This document shows, one piece after another, positions 18,284 to 27,151 of a stretch of 43,702 nucleotides of DNA (position 1 is its first letter; every line of letters starts with the position of its first letter). Made by a program: the position numbers and the translations under genes. Under the pieces are notes generated by a model. It made no database searches and had not been told where the DNA came from. It worked only from the letters and a program-made list of their open reading frames with translations. Origin of the DNA: Streptosporangiales bacterium (GTDB lineage: Bacteria > Actinomycetota > Actinomycetes > Streptosporangiales > Streptosporangiaceae); the NCBI GenBank assembly GCA_009380095.1, contig WHSL01000022.1, positions 1-43,702 of the forward strand, written 5' to 3'.

Positions 18284-19417
18284 TCAGGCGGTCATGCTCT
18301 TGAGCTGCTCGATCGGCGCCACGGGTGTGGGGTCGATCCCGTACGCGAGCGCCAGGTACACACTGGCGTAGTCGGCCGGCCCCACCAGGGCCGCCAGCCG
18401 TTCCAGCGGGGAGTCGCCGGTCGCGGGGATCTCCGTCACCGGAACCCCCCGGTCCTCGGCCAGCCGCAGCGTGGCCTCGCGCCGCCGCGCCACCGCCGGA
18501 TGCTCCTCGGCGTCCCGCAGCAGGACGAGCCGGAGCCCGTGCACCGTATCGACGGCCGGCGGGTCGGCGAAGATGTCCCGCTCGCCGCCGCCCGCGCCGA
18601 GCACGCCGTCGAACGCGCAGATCTGGTTGTGCCCCGCCTCGGGCAGCTCCCCGGAGACGCTGGCGTACTTGGCGTTCTCCGCGAGCTGCGAGGTGAACCG
18701 GTACGCGGCCACGCCGGCCAGCGGCGACGTGCCCCAGATCAGCGGCAGCCGCCCGGCGAGCGCCAGGGCCAGCTCCTTGCCGGGGTTGACGAACGCGTCG
18801 CTGTCCGGCCGGCAGCGCCGGGCGATCTCGTCCAGCACGGCGGCGGCGGCCTCGTACGCCTCCTCGGGCACGCGGGTGAGCCCGAGGTGACCGGCCGCCA
18901 CCACCAGGGGCATGGACAGCCCCCAGAGTGTGGCGCGCGGCTGCCCGGCGGAGTCCACCGGCACGTACGGCGCCCGGGCGTGCGCCACGACGTCGCGCAG
19001 CGGGCCTTCCGGCCCGCCCACGCCGAGCATCCGGCAGCCGCGGCGGGCCGCCTCGGCGGCCGTGGCCAGCGTCTCCTCGGTGGTGCCCGAGCAGGACACC
19101 GCGATCACCAGGTCCTGCGCGCCGACCCAGCCGGGAAGCACGTGCGAGCGGAGCGTGCTGATCGGCACCGGGCAGCCCGGCCCGGCGACCGCGGCGAGCA
19201 CGTCCCCGGCGATGCCGGAGCCGCCCATCCCGGTGACCACCACGGCGCGCGGGCGCCCGTCGGCGGCCAGTGCCTCGACCCCGGCCTCGGCGGCGGCGCG
19301 CACCGCGGTGCGCACCTGCGCGCCGGACGACGCGACCTGGCGGAGCATCTCGCCGGGATCGGCGGCGAGCAACCCCTCGGCGTCGTCCAGCCGGGACTCG
19401 TCAAGGTCGAGGATCAC
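18284..19417 (-). CDS. Bifunctional phosphoglucose/phosphomannose isomerase (SIS domain)
   Basis: This 377-residue sugar isomerase of the PGI/PMI family interconverts fructose-6-phosphate with glucose-6- or mannose-6-phosphate. Two SIS domains are visible: TGMGGSGIAGDVLAAV and VSCSGTTEETLATAAEA in the first, SPLAGVAAYRFTSQLAENAK and the EAGHNQI segment in the second, matching catalytic Glu and His positions of archaeal PGI/PMI enzymes. The GTG at 19417 overlaps the Trm112-like stop as GTGA, so the two are translationally coupled; longer frames upstream are inside that gene. Together with the phosphomannomutase and the guanylyltransferase elsewhere in the window it completes the route to GDP-mannose. 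Mycobacteria have the corresponding SIS gene beside pmmA. Confidence 0.88.
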   Translation of the reverse strand: MILDLDESRLDDAEGLLAADPGEMLRQVASSGAQVRTAVRAAAEAGVEALAADGRPRAVVVTGMGGSGIAGDVLAAVAGPGCPVPISTLRSHVLPGWVGAQDLVIAVSCSGTTEETLATAAEAARRGCRMLGVGGPEGPLRDVVAHARAPYVPVDSAGQPRATLWGLSMPLVVAAGHLGLTRVPEEAYEAAAAVLDEIARRCRPDSDAFVNPGKELALALAGRLPLIWGTSPLAGVAAYRFTSQLAENAKYASVSGELPEAGHNQICAFDGVLGAGGGERDIFADPPAVDTVHGLRLVLLRDAEEHPAVARRREATLRLAEDRGVPVTEIPATGDSPLERLAALVGPADYASVYLALAYGIDPTPVAPIEQLKSMTA

Positions 19418-19626
19418 GCACGCTCCTCGCCCGAGGGGGAGCCCTTGCTCGCCTCCTCGATCAGCAGCACGGGGATGCCGTCGCGGATCGGATAGGACAG
19501 GCCGCAGTCCTGCCCCGCCTCGTCGGTGCAGACCAGCCGCTCGGCGGCCTCCTCCAGCCGCAGCGGCGACCTGCACTGCGGACAGGCGAGGATCTCCAGC
19601 AGCCAGGTGTCCAGCTTCACGCTCAT
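19414..19626 (-). CDS. Trm112-like zinc-ribbon protein (UPF0434)
   Basis: This is a 70-residue protein with two CxxC-like knuckles: ACPQC (Cys15, Cys18) and VC...DC (Cys33, Cys41), followed by YPIRDGIPVLL, the hallmark of the Trm112/UPF0434 family. In eukaryotes and archaea Trm112 stabilises methyltransferases; the bacterial role is not settled. The ATG at 19626 is chosen because homologues start near LDTWLLEILACP; AGGAG lies about 10 nt upstream. It overlaps the next gene by 4 bp and follows the phosphomannomutase by 61 bp, an arrangement conserved in actinobacteria. Confidence 0.9.
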   Translation of the reverse strand: MSVKLDTWLLEILACPQCRSPLRLEEAAERLVCTDEAGQDCGLSYPIRDGIPVLLIEEASKGSPSGEERA

Positions 19627-19687
19627 CTGAGGTCGGCTCCTAGTCGAGATTATCGAGGCAAGCACAGCGGTCGGCTCGTACGTCGGC

Positions 19688-21040
19688 TCATCGGTCGGCA
19701 CGGACGAGGGCCAGCACCTCGTCGCGCACCGTGGTCATGGTCTGCTCGTCGGCGCCCTCGACGTTGAGCCGCAGCAGCGGCTCGGTGTTCGACGGGCGCA
19801 GGTTGAACCACCAGTCCTCGGCGGTCACCGTGAGCCCGTCGAGCCCGTCCAGGGAAACCCCCGGCCGGCCGGCGAACACCGCGCGTACGGCTTCGGTGGC
19901 CGCCCCCTGGTCGGAGACCTCGCTGTTGATCTCTCCCGAAGCGGGGTAACGGGAGTAGCCCGCGAGGAGTTCCGACAGCGGCCCGCTGGTCTCGCCGAGC
20001 GCGGCGAGCACGTGCAGCGCGGCGAGCATGCCGGAGTCCGCGAACCAGAAGTCGCGGAAGTAGAAGTGCGCGGAGTGCTCGCCGCCGAACACGGCGCCGG
20101 TCTCGGCCATCGTCGCCTTGATGAAGGAGTGGCCGACACGGGTCCGTACGGGCTCGCCGCCGTGCTCGCGGACGATCTCCGGCACCGCGCGGGAGGTGAT
20201 CAGGTTGTGGATGATCGTGGCGCCCGGCTCCTTGGCCAGCTCCCGTACGGCGATCAGCGCGGTCAGCGTGGACGGGGAGACGATCTCGCCGCGCTCGTCC
20301 ACCACGAAGCAGCGGTCCGCGTCGCCGTCGAAGGCCAGCCCGATGTCGGCGCCGGTCTCCCGCACCTTGGCCTGCAGGTCGCGCAGGTTGGCGGGCTCGA
20401 TCGGGTTCGCCTCGTGGTTGGGGAAGGTGCCGTCGAGCTCGAAGTACATCGGGACGAGCTCGAGCGGCAGGCCCTCGAAGACCCGCGGCACGGTGGCCCC
20501 GGCCATGCCGTTGCCCGCGTCCACCGCGACCTTCAGCGTCCGCATGGCGGACAGGTCCACGAGCGTCTTCAGGTGCTCCGCGTACCCGCCGAGCAGGTCG
20601 CGCTCGCTGACCGTGCCGGGACTGGCGGCCGTCTCGGGGACCCCGTGCTCGACCAGCGCGCGGATCTCGGCGAGGCCGGAGTCGCTGCCCACCGGCCGCG
20701 CGCCGGCCCGGCACAGCTTCATGCCGTTGTACTTGGCCGGGTTGTGGCTGGCGGTGAACATCACGCCGGGCAGGTCCAGGCTGCCGCTGGCGTAGTAGAG
20801 CATGTCGGTCGAGCCGAGGCCCGCCTGGATCACGTCGGCCCCCTGGGCGGTGGCCCCGTCGGCGAACGCGGCGGCGAGCGGGCCCGAGGAGGCGCGCATG
20901 TCGTGCGCGGTGACGACCGCGTGCGCGCCCGTCACCCGGACGAAGGCGGCGCCGACCGCGCGGGCGACCTCCTCGTCGAGCTCGGCGGGCACGACGCCGC
21001 GGATGTCGTACGCCTTGAAGATCTTGTCGAGGTCGGCCAC
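19688..21040 (-). CDS. manB: Phosphomannomutase/phosphoglucomutase
   Basis: This 450-residue alpha-D-phosphohexomutase converts mannose-6-phosphate to mannose-1-phosphate (and the glucose analogue). The phosphoserine loop TASHNPAKYNGMK near residue 100, the metal loop FDGDADRC near 240, the sugar-binding GGEHSAH near 320 and the phosphate-binding RPSNTEP near 420 are all present. The GTG at 21040 (VADLDKIFKAYDIRGVVP) has GGAG 5 nt upstream and matches the family's start; the frame extends 17 codons further without support. It is first in a likely operon with the Trm112-like protein and the isomerase. It corresponds to the mycobacterial pmmA (Rv3257c) beside the DUF3499 gene. Confidence 0.95.
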   Translation of the reverse strand: MADLDKIFKAYDIRGVVPAELDEEVARAVGAAFVRVTGAHAVVTAHDMRASSGPLAAAFADGATAQGADVIQAGLGSTDMLYYASGSLDLPGVMFTASHNPAKYNGMKLCRAGARPVGSDSGLAEIRALVEHGVPETAASPGTVSERDLLGGYAEHLKTLVDLSAMRTLKVAVDAGNGMAGATVPRVFEGLPLELVPMYFELDGTFPNHEANPIEPANLRDLQAKVRETGADIGLAFDGDADRCFVVDERGEIVSPSTLTALIAVRELAKEPGATIIHNLITSRAVPEIVREHGGEPVRTRVGHSFIKATMAETGAVFGGEHSAHFYFRDFWFADSGMLAALHVLAALGETSGPLSELLAGYSRYPASGEINSEVSDQGAATEAVRAVFAGRPGVSLDGLDGLTVTAEDWWFNLRPSNTEPLLRLNVEGADEQTMTTVRDEVLALVRADR

Positions 21041-21172
21041 ACGCGCTCCGTGGTCTGGGGATGGCGGCTTACGAGAACGCAGCCTACCCATGGGCCAGGG
21101 AAGATGCCCCGCGGTAGGCGCACGTCACCGGCACGTCATCGTCGCGTCGCCGGGCGGTCCCCCGGGCGCCGG

Positions 21173-21538
21173 TCAGGTCTCGGGGCGGTCGGGGTCGGAG
21201 CGCAGCACCCGGAGATGGCCGCGACGGCCCACCTCCACGCCCTGGCCCACCGGCTCGTGCCCGGGCTGCGGCCGCGCGGCCTCGCGGACCGCGTTGGCCA
21301 GCGCCTCCAGGTCGTCGCTGCCGGGGCCGCCGGCCTCCTCCGTGGGCAGCCGCACGACCTCCCAGCCGCGGGGGGCGGTGAGCCGGCCGGCGTGCTCGGC
21401 GCACAGGTCGTAGCAGTGGGGCTCGACGTACGCGGCGAGCGGCCCCAGAACGGCGGTGGAGTCGGCGTAGACGTACGTGAGCGTGAAGACGGCGGGCTGC
21501 TTGCACGCGGTGCGGGAGCAGCGGCGTACGGGGCTCAC
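21173..21538 (-). CDS. DUF3499 family protein
   Basis: This 121-residue conserved actinobacterial protein has a probable zinc site: Cys7 and Cys12 (CSRTAC) with Cys42, Cys46 and His49 (HCYDLCAEH). The aromatic beta-strand FTLTYVYADSTAVLG between them is typical of DUF3499. The C-terminal half is variable and charged. The function is unknown, but the gene is nearly always beside phosphomannomutase, as in mycobacteria (Rv3258c). The GTG start follows TAGCGT by 6 nt, so the message is probably leaderless. Confidence 0.88.
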   Translation of the reverse strand: MSPVRRCSRTACKQPAVFTLTYVYADSTAVLGPLAAYVEPHCYDLCAEHAGRLTAPRGWEVVRLPTEEAGGPGSDDLEALANAVREAARPQPGHEPVGQGVEVGRRGHLRVLRSDPDRPET

Positions 21539-21544
21539 GGGGGG

Positions 21545-21550
21545 ACGCTA
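21545..21550 (-). promoter_or_regulatory. Leaderless -10 element of the DUF3499 gene
   Basis: TAGCGT lies exactly 6 nt before the GTG; the six intervening bases are all C, so no ribosome-binding site is possible. Confidence 0.55.
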
Positions 21551-21592
21551 TCCCTTTCGCGGCCTATACGCCACTACCACGCGCCGACCCGC

Positions 21593-22045
21593 TCACTCGT
21601 CACCGTCGTCGAACACGTCGTAGTCCGGATCGACGGTCTCCGGCTCCAGCCCGAGCAACTCGGCGACCTCCTCGACCACCACGTCGTGCACCAGCGCCCC
21701 CAGATCCTCCCCGTCCCGGGCACGGATCTCCGCGGGCCGCCGGTACACCACGATCCGGGTCGGCAACCCACCCTCCGCCAGGTAGAGGTTGCCCAGCGGA
21801 ATGGGGTCGTCGGGCAACGTCCAGGCGTCCACCGGCGGCACGTCCTCCACCGCGAACTCGACGCCCGCGAGCTCCGTGCCCCACTGCCGCTCCAGCCGCC
21901 CCACGGCCTCCAGCACGAAGTCGTCGAACCGCTGCGCCCGCGTACGAGAGATCGGCAGACCCCCGGGCGTCAACGGACCGCGCAACCCCCGCCCATGCCG
22001 GTCACGCCGCCGCCCGCGGCCACCCCCAGAGTGCTCACCTCGCAC
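21593..22045 (-). CDS. Zincin-fold metallopeptidase family protein without HExxH
   Basis: This 150-residue protein belongs to the small metallopeptidase-like family found beside DUF3499 (mycobacterial Rv3259 position). The core IPLGNLYLAE, RIVVYRRPAEI and LVHDVVVEEVAELLG is visible. In active members the last helix carries HExxH; here the matching positions read EEVAE (125-129), so both zinc-binding His are Glu and peptidase activity is unlikely. The loss seems common in actinobacterial members as far as I recall. The N-terminal 35 residues are basic and low-complexity. The GTG start is preceded by TAAGCT at 6 nt. The acidic C-terminus (DYDVFDDGDE) is notable. Its role is unknown. Confidence 0.8.
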   Translation of the reverse strand: MRGEHSGGGRGRRRDRHGRGLRGPLTPGGLPISRTRAQRFDDFVLEAVGRLERQWGTELAGVEFAVEDVPPVDAWTLPDDPIPLGNLYLAEGGLPTRIVVYRRPAEIRARDGEDLGALVHDVVVEEVAELLGLEPETVDPDYDVFDDGDE

Positions 22046-22051
22046 CCCCCG

Positions 22052-22057
22052 AGCTTA
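22052..22057 (-). promoter_or_regulatory. Leaderless -10 element of the zincin-like gene
   Basis: TAAGCT (TANNNT) ends 6 nt before the GTG start at 22045, indicating a leaderless transcript. Confidence 0.5.
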
Positions 22058-22095
22058 GGGGCGCCCACCCCCGCCCCGCGACGGCAGGAGCGTCA

Positions 22096-23631
22096 TCAGG
22101 GCGTGAGGGCCCCGGCGGAGTCCGTGGTACGGGGCGTCTTGACCCAGGCGCGAGCGGAGACCACGGGGAAGACGCCGAGCCGGTCCCCATCGGTGAGGAC
22201 CCGCGCCGCGTACACGGGCGCGGACCCCGGCTGCACCTCGACCAGCACCGCGAAGTGCCCGCCGGCCGGCCCCGGCCCCGCGACCTTGACGGTGCGCGTC
22301 TTCTCCATCGGCAGCTCGACGGTCTGCGCCCGCCCGGGCCCGTTCGGCCCGATCGGGGTGAGCTTGACCGTGGCGGGCCCGGTCGGCGCGGTCATCACCA
22401 CCCGCGTGGCCTGCTTCTTACCGGACCGGTTGTCGGCGATCACTCCGGCCGGCTGCACCGGATCGGCGGCCGCGGGGTAGGCGGTGTCACCCCCGTCGTG
22501 GCCCCCCTCGGTGGCGATCAACCCGGCCGTGATCGGCACATCGGCGGTGAGCTCCACCGTGGCGGCACGGCCGGACAGCCCCGAGGCCAAATCCACGGTC
22601 GCGGTGGAGGCCCCCGCCACGTCCACCTCGCCCCGCCCGTCGGGGATGTACGCGCCGTCCTCGGTGATCACGCGCACGTGCACGGAGGCCAGTTCGTCGC
22701 TCGGCGTGGCCACCACCAGCTTGCGGTCACCACGTCCCGGCGGCAGGCCGGGCAGCACCACCCGGCGGGCCGGCTGCGCGGCGGGCGGCACCCAGTCCGT
22801 GCCCCGGTCGCCCTCGCGGACCAGCAACGACGGTGCCACCCGGCCGGTGCTGGTACGCACCCGCAACGCGACGGCACCGGCGAGCTTGCTGACGGTCTTG
22901 AGCGGCAGCACCTGCCGGCTGTGCGGCTCCAGCCGCAGGCCGAGGGTGCTGGTGTCGGCGAGCCGCCCCTCCGGGGTGAGCACGTCCACGTCCACCACGG
23001 CGGGGCCGTCGTCCACGTTGAGCAGGTACAGGTCGAGCGCCTCGGCCTCCGCGCCGCCGGGCGCGGCGAACCAGAAGTCGAGGCCGGGCTCGGGGCAGCG
23101 CTCCGCGGCGATGTAGTCGTCGTGCACGGTGGTCTGCTCGGCCTGCAGGCCGCCGGCCATCGTGCCCGAGGAGTGCAGCACGAGCGGCTGCGAGCGCCCC
23201 TTGCTCTCCTGGTACCAGGGCACGCCGGTGCTGTGCAGCGACGCGGACGGGGCGTTGGCGGGGGCGTTCAGCTCGCGGATGTCCGCGCGGCCCTCGCCGG
23301 TGCGGTCGGCGGTGGACGGAGTGATCGCGGACACCGTGGTGGATATGCCCGGGACCTTGGAGGGGGCCGGGCAGGCGTGCATCGCCGACTCGACCGGGAG
23401 CCGTTCCGGGACCACCGGCGGCGCGGCGGCCGCGGCGCCGGGCCGGGTCGCGGCGGCGACGCCGTACAGGCCCGCGACGGCGGCGAGGACCACGACGAGG
23501 ATCGCTATCCGGTGGCGGAGCAGGGTGCGCACGTCCGGCATGTCGGGAAGGTCGGGGCGCTTGAGCTCAGGGCGCTTGAGCTCGGGACGTTTGAATTCCG
23601 GGCGCTTGAACTCGGGGCGCTTGAACTTCAT
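22096..23631 (-). CDS. DUF5719 family secreted/anchored protein with Lys-rich repeats
   Basis: This 511-residue protein begins with about five copies of the pentapeptide (E/F)KRP(E) (FKRPEFKRPELKRPE), a strongly basic cytoplasmic head. A membrane segment follows (IAILVVVLAAVAGLYGVAAA, about residues 48-67). The remaining 440 residues are predicted outside, with Gly/Ala/Val-rich beta-sandwich texture and repeated VxVDVLTPEG-like strands, as in DUF5719. The function is unknown. The ATG overlaps the stop of the upstream glycosyltransferase (ATGA), so the two are translated as a coupled pair and probably work together at the membrane. This pairing next to whiB is recurrent in actinobacteria, from recall of the locus. 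Confidence 0.85.
   Translation of the reverse strand: MKFKRPEFKRPEFKRPELKRPELKRPDLPDMPDVRTLLRHRIAILVVVLAAVAGLYGVAAATRPGAAAAAPPVVPERLPVESAMHACPAPSKVPGISTTVSAITPSTADRTGEGRADIRELNAPANAPSASLHSTGVPWYQESKGRSQPLVLHSSGTMAGGLQAEQTTVHDDYIAAERCPEPGLDFWFAAPGGAEAEALDLYLLNVDDGPAVVDVDVLTPEGRLADTSTLGLRLEPHSRQVLPLKTVSKLAGAVALRVRTSTGRVAPSLLVREGDRGTDWVPPAAQPARRVVLPGLPPGRGDRKLVVATPSDELASVHVRVITEDGAYIPDGRGEVDVAGASTATVDLASGLSGRAATVELTADVPITAGLIATEGGHDGGDTAYPAAADPVQPAGVIADNRSGKKQATRVVMTAPTGPATVKLTPIGPNGPGRAQTVELPMEKTRTVKVAGPGPAGGHFAVLVEVQPGSAPVYAARVLTDGDRLGVFPVVSARAWVKTPRTTDSAGALTP
23552..23627 (-). repeat. 15-bp tandem repeats at the DUF5719 N-terminus
   Basis: Five imperfect 15-bp units (plus-strand form cttgaactcggggcg) encode the basic (E)FKRP/LKRP pentapeptides immediately after the start codon. 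Confidence 0.85.
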
Positions 23632-26600
23632 CGCGCCCCCCAGAAGGTGGTCTCCGGAACCTCGTCGGGTCGCGGCTCGGGCGTGGTGCGCGGCGGGGGC
23701 GGCGGCTCGGCGGCGTCACCGCGCCGCCTGCTGCCGCGCTTCCCGCGCGCCCGCTTGGCCCCGCCACGCCGGCCCTTGCGCTCGCCCCGTGGCCGCGGCA
23801 CCTCCGCGTCCGGGTCGCCCTCCTCCTCGGAGCGCGCGGCGGGCAGCGCCAGCACGACCGCGACGAGCACCAGCAGCCCCTGCAGCAGCAGCGCGGTGGT
23901 GTACAGGAAGGTGCCGCGGGTGATCTCCAGCGTGCCGCCCGAGGCGGGCAGCTCGAAGCCCTGCGCCCAGCCGGCCACGGTGACCGGCCGCAGCTCGGCG
24001 CCGTTCAGCGTCGCCGACCAGCCGCCGTCGGCGGACTCGGCGAGCACCGCGGTGCGGCCCTCCGGACCCGCCGGCACGGCCGCGGTCACGTCGACGCCGG
24101 CGGCCTTCAGCACCACGGGCGCCTGCCCGCCGGCGACGAGGCGCAGCCGCCCGGCCGGCTCGGTGACCCGCCACAGCGCGAACCGTGGCGTCACGCTCAC
24201 CCGGGAGAGGCCGGGCGAGCCGTCGAAGACGGCCTGCATGCGGCGGTCGATGGGGGCGGGGAGCAGCACGAAGCGGATGCCGTACGCGGCGAGCTCGCGT
24301 CCGTCGTCGCCGGCCCGGCCCGAGGCCAGTCCGGTGACCACGGCGTCAAGCCGGGAGCCGACCGGCTCCAGCCGGGCCACCTCGGCCTCGCCGAGCAGCG
24401 GGGCCCGGCCACGCAGCACCGTGTAGTCGATGCCGTACGCGGCGGGGCGCAGCACGAGTGTGCGCGGGGCGGTGCCGTCCCGGTTCTGCGCGGCGAGGAA
24501 GGCCGGCATGACCGGCGTGTTCACCTTGGTGACCGGCCCGGCCGCGCCGGACCACATCCACACCGCGGCGGCGGTCACCGCGGGCGTCGCCACCACCACG
24601 CCGACGGCGCAGGCGGCCCAGCGGCGCCAGCCGCCGTCCCGGTACAGGCCCGCGATCGTGGGGCCGGACGCCGCGACCGCCACGACGAGCCCCAGCCCCG
24701 CCACGGCGAGCGCCACGCCGGGCCACGCGGCCGCGGGAGGGCCGCCGTCCAGCGGCTTCGGCGAGGCGAGCGAGACCAGCACGGCGACGGGGAGCCCCAC
24801 GCCGGCCGCCAGCCAGCCCGCCAGCACCGGGCCGCGGCGGCGGCGCAGCAGAAGCGCGCCGAGCGCGGTCACGGCGAGGCCGGCGGTGACCCAGATCGGC
24901 GGGGTGCCGGGCCCGCCCGGGCCGAGCAGCAGCAGCGACTCGGCCGTCACCAGCGGGTCGGCCAGGCCGGGCCGGTGCAGCCCGGCCTCCAGCAGGAAGG
25001 CGGTGGGATGCGTGAACAGCCGCAGCGTCCACGGGAACAGCAGCGCGAGCGGGGCGGTCACCGCGATCGCCAGGTTCGTCACCAGGTCGCGGGTGTCCGG
25101 CATGGTCCACGGCGACCACGGGGACCAGCGCGCCACGACGGCCAGCAGCGCGGCGAGGAGCACGGCCAGCACCCACAGCAGCGGGGTGAACGCGGTGCCG
25201 ACGGCGAGAAACACGACGGTCGCCCAGGCGGCGCGGCGGGCCCGCCGGGGCGCCTCGGTGAGGATGCCGGCCGCGGCGAGACCGAGCAGCGGCAGCAGGG
25301 CGAAGGTGACCGCGGTGCCGAGGCGGCCCGCCGCGACGGCGCCGGTGGCGATGGGCAGCAACGCGTACGCGGCCGCGGGCCAGAGCGGCGTGAGCTTGCC
25401 GGGCCCCACGCGCCGGGCGAGCAGGTAGGCGGTGAACCCGGCGAGCGGGACCGACCCGAGCAGCAGCAGGCCCACCGCCGCCCACACCTTGCCGAGCAGC
25501 ACCGTGGACAGGGCGGCGATCACGGCCACGTACGGCGGGACGGTGCCGTCGGTGCCCATGCCGGTGTCGTGCCAGCCGGAGACGTAGAGCCGCCACAGGT
25601 CGGAGGCGCCGCCGGCGACCGGCACCAGCGCCCCGCCGCCGAGACGGCCGCCGGTCAGCAGTGAGCGGCAGGCCACCAGCGTGACGAGGCCCAGCGCCAG
25701 CACCAGCAGCACGCCGGGGTGCGTGAAGACGCGGCGCAGCAGGCCGCCGTCGTCGCGCAGCGGATCGTCGTCCTCGTCCTCCGGCTCGCCGGGGAGCGCG
25801 CCCGCGCGGTGGCTGCCGGAGGAGTCCATGGCCCCGTCGCCGGACATCAGGTTGGCGGCCATCTCGGCCAGTCGCCGGGTGGCGGCGCCGCGGGCCAGGA
25901 ACGGGCGGATCGCGCTGTAGGTGCGGCGGCGCGTACGGGCCCGGCGGCGGCGGGCGCCGATCAGCTTGAACGGGCGCCCGTACGCCGAGGCCAGCGCGGC
26001 GAGCTCGTCGAGCGCGCTGCCCGGCTGCTTGCCCACCAGGTACATCAGCGTGCGGAGCAGTGAGCCGAACACGTTGCGGATCAGCGCCAATGCGAGCGCG
26101 CCGGCCGGGAGGTTCGCGAACAGGACGTACAGCGCGTTGCGCCGGTCCACCCGGCGAGGGTGGTCGCCGGTGGCGGCGGTGGGGCGGCGGCGGCGCGCGG
26201 AGGCCTCGGCGTGGTAGACGATCGCGTCGGTGGCGACCGCGACGCGGTGGCCGGCGGAGTTGACCCGCCAGCAGAAGTCGATGTCGTCGCGGAAGAGCGG
26301 CAGGGCCGCGTCGAAGCCGCCGAGCTCCTCCCAGATGTCGCGGCGGATCAGCATGCCCGCGCTGCCCACCGCCAGCACCTCGCGGTTGCCGTCCTGCTGG
26401 CCCTGGTCGAGCTCGCGCGGCTCCAGCCCGGTCTCCCGGCGGCCCGCGCCGTCGATGGTCACCCCGACCTCGAGCAGCATCCGCCGGTCCAGCCAGTCCC
26501 TCACCTTCGGGCCGACGACCCTGGCGCGCTGGTCGTCCGCGGCGGCGAGCAGCAGGTGGTGCAGCGCGTCGTGGGCGGGGGCGCTGTCGTCGTGCAGCAG

Positions 26601-26900
26601 CCAGATCCACTCGACCGGGTCGATGGCCTGCACGGGGGTGTTGGCCGCGGGCTGTCGCAGGGCCTCCGCGAGCGCCGCACCGTACCCCGTCTCGCGGGGC
26701 AGGGTCACGATCGCGTCCTCGCCGAGCACCTCGTGCAGCACGCTGCGGCCGCGGTCCCGGCTGCCGGTGTCCACGCCGACGATGCGCTGCACCGGGCGGT
26801 GCTGGCTGAGGAGGCCCTTGAGGGTATCCGGCAGCCAGCGGGCGCCGTCGTGCGCGACGACGACCGCCGTGACGACATACCGGGAGAGGTTCTGTGACAA
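23628..26900 (-). CDS. Glycosyltransferase family 2 fused to a multi-TM membrane domain
   Basis: This protein of about 1090 residues has two parts. The N-terminal GT2 domain (about 1-260) shows VVVAHDGARWLPDTLKGLLSQ, DTGSRDRG, the metal-site LLHDDSAP, LAVGSAGMLIRRD and the acceptor-site FRDDIDFCWRVNSAGHRV. The rest is a large membrane domain with roughly 12 hydrophobic helices from about residue 410, then a soluble segment and a last helix before a basic, Arg/Lys-rich tail. It presumably transfers sugar onto a lipid or polymer at the membrane. The start is uncertain: TTG 26900 is preferred because codons upstream, to an ATG at 26966, have A-rich third positions unlike the gene; no strong Shine-Dalgarno is seen for either. 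It is coupled to DUF5719 downstream. Confidence 0.85.
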   Translation of the reverse strand: MSQNLSRYVVTAVVVAHDGARWLPDTLKGLLSQHRPVQRIVGVDTGSRDRGRSVLHEVLGEDAIVTLPRETGYGAALAEALRQPAANTPVQAIDPVEWIWLLHDDSAPAHDALHHLLLAAADDQRARVVGPKVRDWLDRRMLLEVGVTIDGAGRRETGLEPRELDQGQQDGNREVLAVGSAGMLIRRDIWEELGGFDAALPLFRDDIDFCWRVNSAGHRVAVATDAIVYHAEASARRRRPTAATGDHPRRVDRRNALYVLFANLPAGALALALIRNVFGSLLRTLMYLVGKQPGSALDELAALASAYGRPFKLIGARRRRARTRRRTYSAIRPFLARGAATRRLAEMAANLMSGDGAMDSSGSHRAGALPGEPEDEDDDPLRDDGGLLRRVFTHPGVLLVLALGLVTLVACRSLLTGGRLGGGALVPVAGGASDLWRLYVSGWHDTGMGTDGTVPPYVAVIAALSTVLLGKVWAAVGLLLLGSVPLAGFTAYLLARRVGPGKLTPLWPAAAYALLPIATGAVAAGRLGTAVTFALLPLLGLAAAGILTEAPRRARRAAWATVVFLAVGTAFTPLLWVLAVLLAALLAVVARWSPWSPWTMPDTRDLVTNLAIAVTAPLALLFPWTLRLFTHPTAFLLEAGLHRPGLADPLVTAESLLLLGPGGPGTPPIWVTAGLAVTALGALLLRRRRGPVLAGWLAAGVGLPVAVLVSLASPKPLDGGPPAAAWPGVALAVAGLGLVVAVAASGPTIAGLYRDGGWRRWAACAVGVVVATPAVTAAAVWMWSGAAGPVTKVNTPVMPAFLAAQNRDGTAPRTLVLRPAAYGIDYTVLRGRAPLLGEAEVARLEPVGSRLDAVVTGLASGRAGDDGRELAAYGIRFVLLPAPIDRRMQAVFDGSPGLSRVSVTPRFALWRVTEPAGRLRLVAGGQAPVVLKAAGVDVTAAVPAGPEGRTAVLAESADGGWSATLNGAELRPVTVAGWAQGFELPASGGTLEITRGTFLYTTALLLQGLLVLVAVVLALPAARSEEEGDPDAEVPRPRGERKGRRGGAKRARGKRGSRRRGDAAEPPPPPRTTPEPRPDEVPETTFWGAR

Positions 26901-27066
26901 GGGCTTTCGTCCGATTGGGGATGCGCGGTGCGGCGCGCGCGGGCGCCGTACGCTTCCTGGCCCCATGGGTCAGGGGGGCTGGTGGCTGAACACGATACGG
27001 CACCGGTGGCCGCGCCGTTCGGGGGTCCGCACAAGCCCTGCCGAGCGGTCGGCGGGAGACGGCCGA

Positions 27067-27114
27067 CCGGTCGTGACGCCCAGGTGCACCCGGGCGCTTG
27101 GGCGTCACGACCGG
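27067..27114. terminator. Strong 16-bp hairpin between whiB and the glycosyltransferase gene
   Basis: Perfect 16-bp arms (CCGGTCGTGACGCCCA and its complement) flank a 16-nt loop, 38 nt past the whiB stop. No T-tract follows. It is likely the whiB terminator; it also lies in front of the glycosyltransferase start, so a regulatory role there cannot be excluded. Confidence 0.7.
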
Positions 27115-27151
27115 CCGGATCCGGTCTCCTCGCAGGTAACGCGGACCCGGC

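Noticed and set aside
20012-22480. Open frame of 822 codons on the plus strand
   Set aside because: It overlaps phosphomannomutase, DUF3499 and the zincin-like gene in antisense and has low-complexity Arg/Gly/His composition; a shadow.
24346-27108. Open frame of 920 codons in another minus-strand frame
   Set aside because: It overlaps the glycosyltransferase gene out of frame and is Arg/Pro/Gly-rich with no motif.
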